Below, piece by piece: positions 14,932 through 15,300 of a DNA stretch of 15,300 nt. Each line of letters begins with the position of its first letter. Position 1 is the stretch's first letter. Below the pieces are notes generated by a model. That model searched no databases and was not told where the DNA came from. It saw nothing but the letters and a program-made list of their open reading frames with translations. A program made the position numbers and the translations under genes. This DNA is from an uncultured Clostridium sp. (lineage in GTDB: Bacteria; Bacillota; Clostridia; Lachnospirales; Lachnospiraceae), in assembly GCA_937885015.1 (NCBI GenBank), contig CALAAS010000024.1, forward strand, positions 1-15,300, read 5' to 3'.

Positions 14932-14981
14932 AAAAAGAGACACGGGAAATTTCCTCCGGGGAATTCTCCGCGTCTTTTTTT
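14932..14981 (+). terminator. Rho-independent terminator after pepP
   Basis: GACACGG (14939-14945) pairs with CCGCGTC (14968-14974) with one mismatch, flanked outside by an A-rich stretch that pairs with the T-run, and with a further imperfect AT/GC stem inside. A run of seven Ts (14974-14981 region) follows. It closes the transporter-aminopeptidase unit. Confidence 0.8.
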
Positions 14982-14990
14982 ATTTCATAG

Positions 14991-15183
14991 GATTCGGGTG
15001 TCAAAAGGTCATTTTAAGAAGGAATGACGCATGAGAAAAATATGAATCCCAAAAAACTGTGCTTATTAGAATAGCAAGTGGGAGAAATACAGCAAAAAAA
15101 TATCTATTTTCACCCTACATGCCCATGCACTTTATTGTGGGAAAGCGTGTTTTTACTAAAATTACCCTTTTGACACCCTAATC
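14991..15183. mobile_element. MITE-like element, 193 bases, 18-bp terminal inverted repeats
   Basis: The left end 14991-15008 (GATTCGGGTGTCAAAAGG) is the reverse complement of the right end 15166-15183 (CCTTTTGACACCCTAATC) at 17 of 18 positions. The 7-base sequence TTCATAG directly flanks both ends (14984-14990 and 15184-15190), as expected of a target-site duplication. The interior is AT-rich, has no credible gene, and contains small hairpins (GTCATT/AATGAC at 15008-15013/15023-15028; an imperfect TGCTTATT/AATAGCA stem near 15060). No transposase is in the window, so any movement would be in trans. A folded repeat RNA or intergenic repeat of another kind is the alternative. Confidence 0.6.
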
Positions 15184-15208
15184 TTCATAGGAAAATGCGT
15201 CCTATGAA
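15184..15208. repeat. Palindromic hairpin flanking the MITE-like element
   Basis: TTCATAGGA (15184-15192) and TCCTATGAA (15200-15208) form a perfect 9-bp stem with a 7-base loop, followed by an A-rich run. The same TTCATAGGA, preceded by a T-run, occurs at 14984-14992. On the minus-strand RNA the T-rich stretch precedes the hairpin, so it is not a minus-strand terminator as placed. Confidence 0.6.
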
Positions 15209-15216
15209 ATAAAAAA

Positions 15217-15300
15217 CGCTCCGCGAGGATCGCCATGCGGCGGGAAGGAATTCTGTCGCAAAAGCGACCCGCCGCAGGCGGAGAAGCTCGCGGGCGAGCT
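15217..15300. other. GC-rich nested hairpin region at window edge
   Basis: Several stems are packed here: CTCCGC/GCGGAG (15219-15224/15278-15283) encloses GCGGCGGG/CCCGCCGC (15237-15244/15268-15275), which encloses GTCGC/GCGAC around an AAAA loop (15255-15259/15264-15268); then GCTCG/CGAGC (15286-15290/15295-15299). No reading frame with a ribosome binding site is seen. It may be a structured RNA or an intergenic repeat that continues beyond the window. Confidence 0.45.

Overview
The window looks like chromosome from a Gram-positive anaerobe of the Clostridia, most likely Lachnospiraceae. The protein sequences have a clostridial flavour (LepA, HemW, PrmA, RsmE, a rhodanese-less ThiI, MtaB), ribosome binding sites are strong AGGAGG-type, and GC is moderately high with Arg codon CGG favoured in most genes. 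Genus and species cannot be fixed from the sequence alone. No tRNA, rRNA, CRISPR array, phage gene or transposase gene is visible.

Region 1 (1-8284) is a housekeeping operon reading rightward: a promoter and leader hairpin, then lepA, hemW, a TSUP-family membrane transporter, prmA, rsmE, a cysteine desulfurase and thiI, ending in a strong hairpin terminator. Spacings are short (2-17 bases) except for a 138-base gap before the desulfurase, most of which contains no T at all. The genes cover translation (LepA), ribosome and rRNA modification (PrmA, RsmE), heme handling (HemW) and sulfur transfer to tRNA (desulfurase plus ThiI). In Bacillus-type genomes the hrcA-grpE-dnaK-dnaJ block lies between hemW and prmA; here it is absent and only the TSUP transporter is present.

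Region 2 (8318-10033) holds a small HPr-like protein on the minus strand, which keeps the regulatory serine site but lacks the catalytic histidine. Divergent from it is mtaB, a tRNA methylthiotransferase.

Region 3 (10069-14981) is a self-contained accessory-type locus. A LacI-family repressor gene diverges from an AbgT-family transporter, which is followed by a three-domain Xaa-Pro aminopeptidase. Two near-identical palindromic operators (core ACTTATACGTATAAGT) lie 134 bases apart upstream of the transporter, each overlapping a possible -10 element. The simplest reading is a repressor-controlled module that imports a small peptide-like or amide compound and cleaves it inside the cell. The substrate is unknown.

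Region 4 (14982-15300) has no gene. It contains a 193-base element with 18-base terminal inverted repeats and flanking 7-base direct repeats, resembling a miniature inverted-repeat element, followed by very GC-rich, hairpin-dense sequence running off the window. A shorter element with related ends sits in the gap between the transporter and the aminopeptidase.
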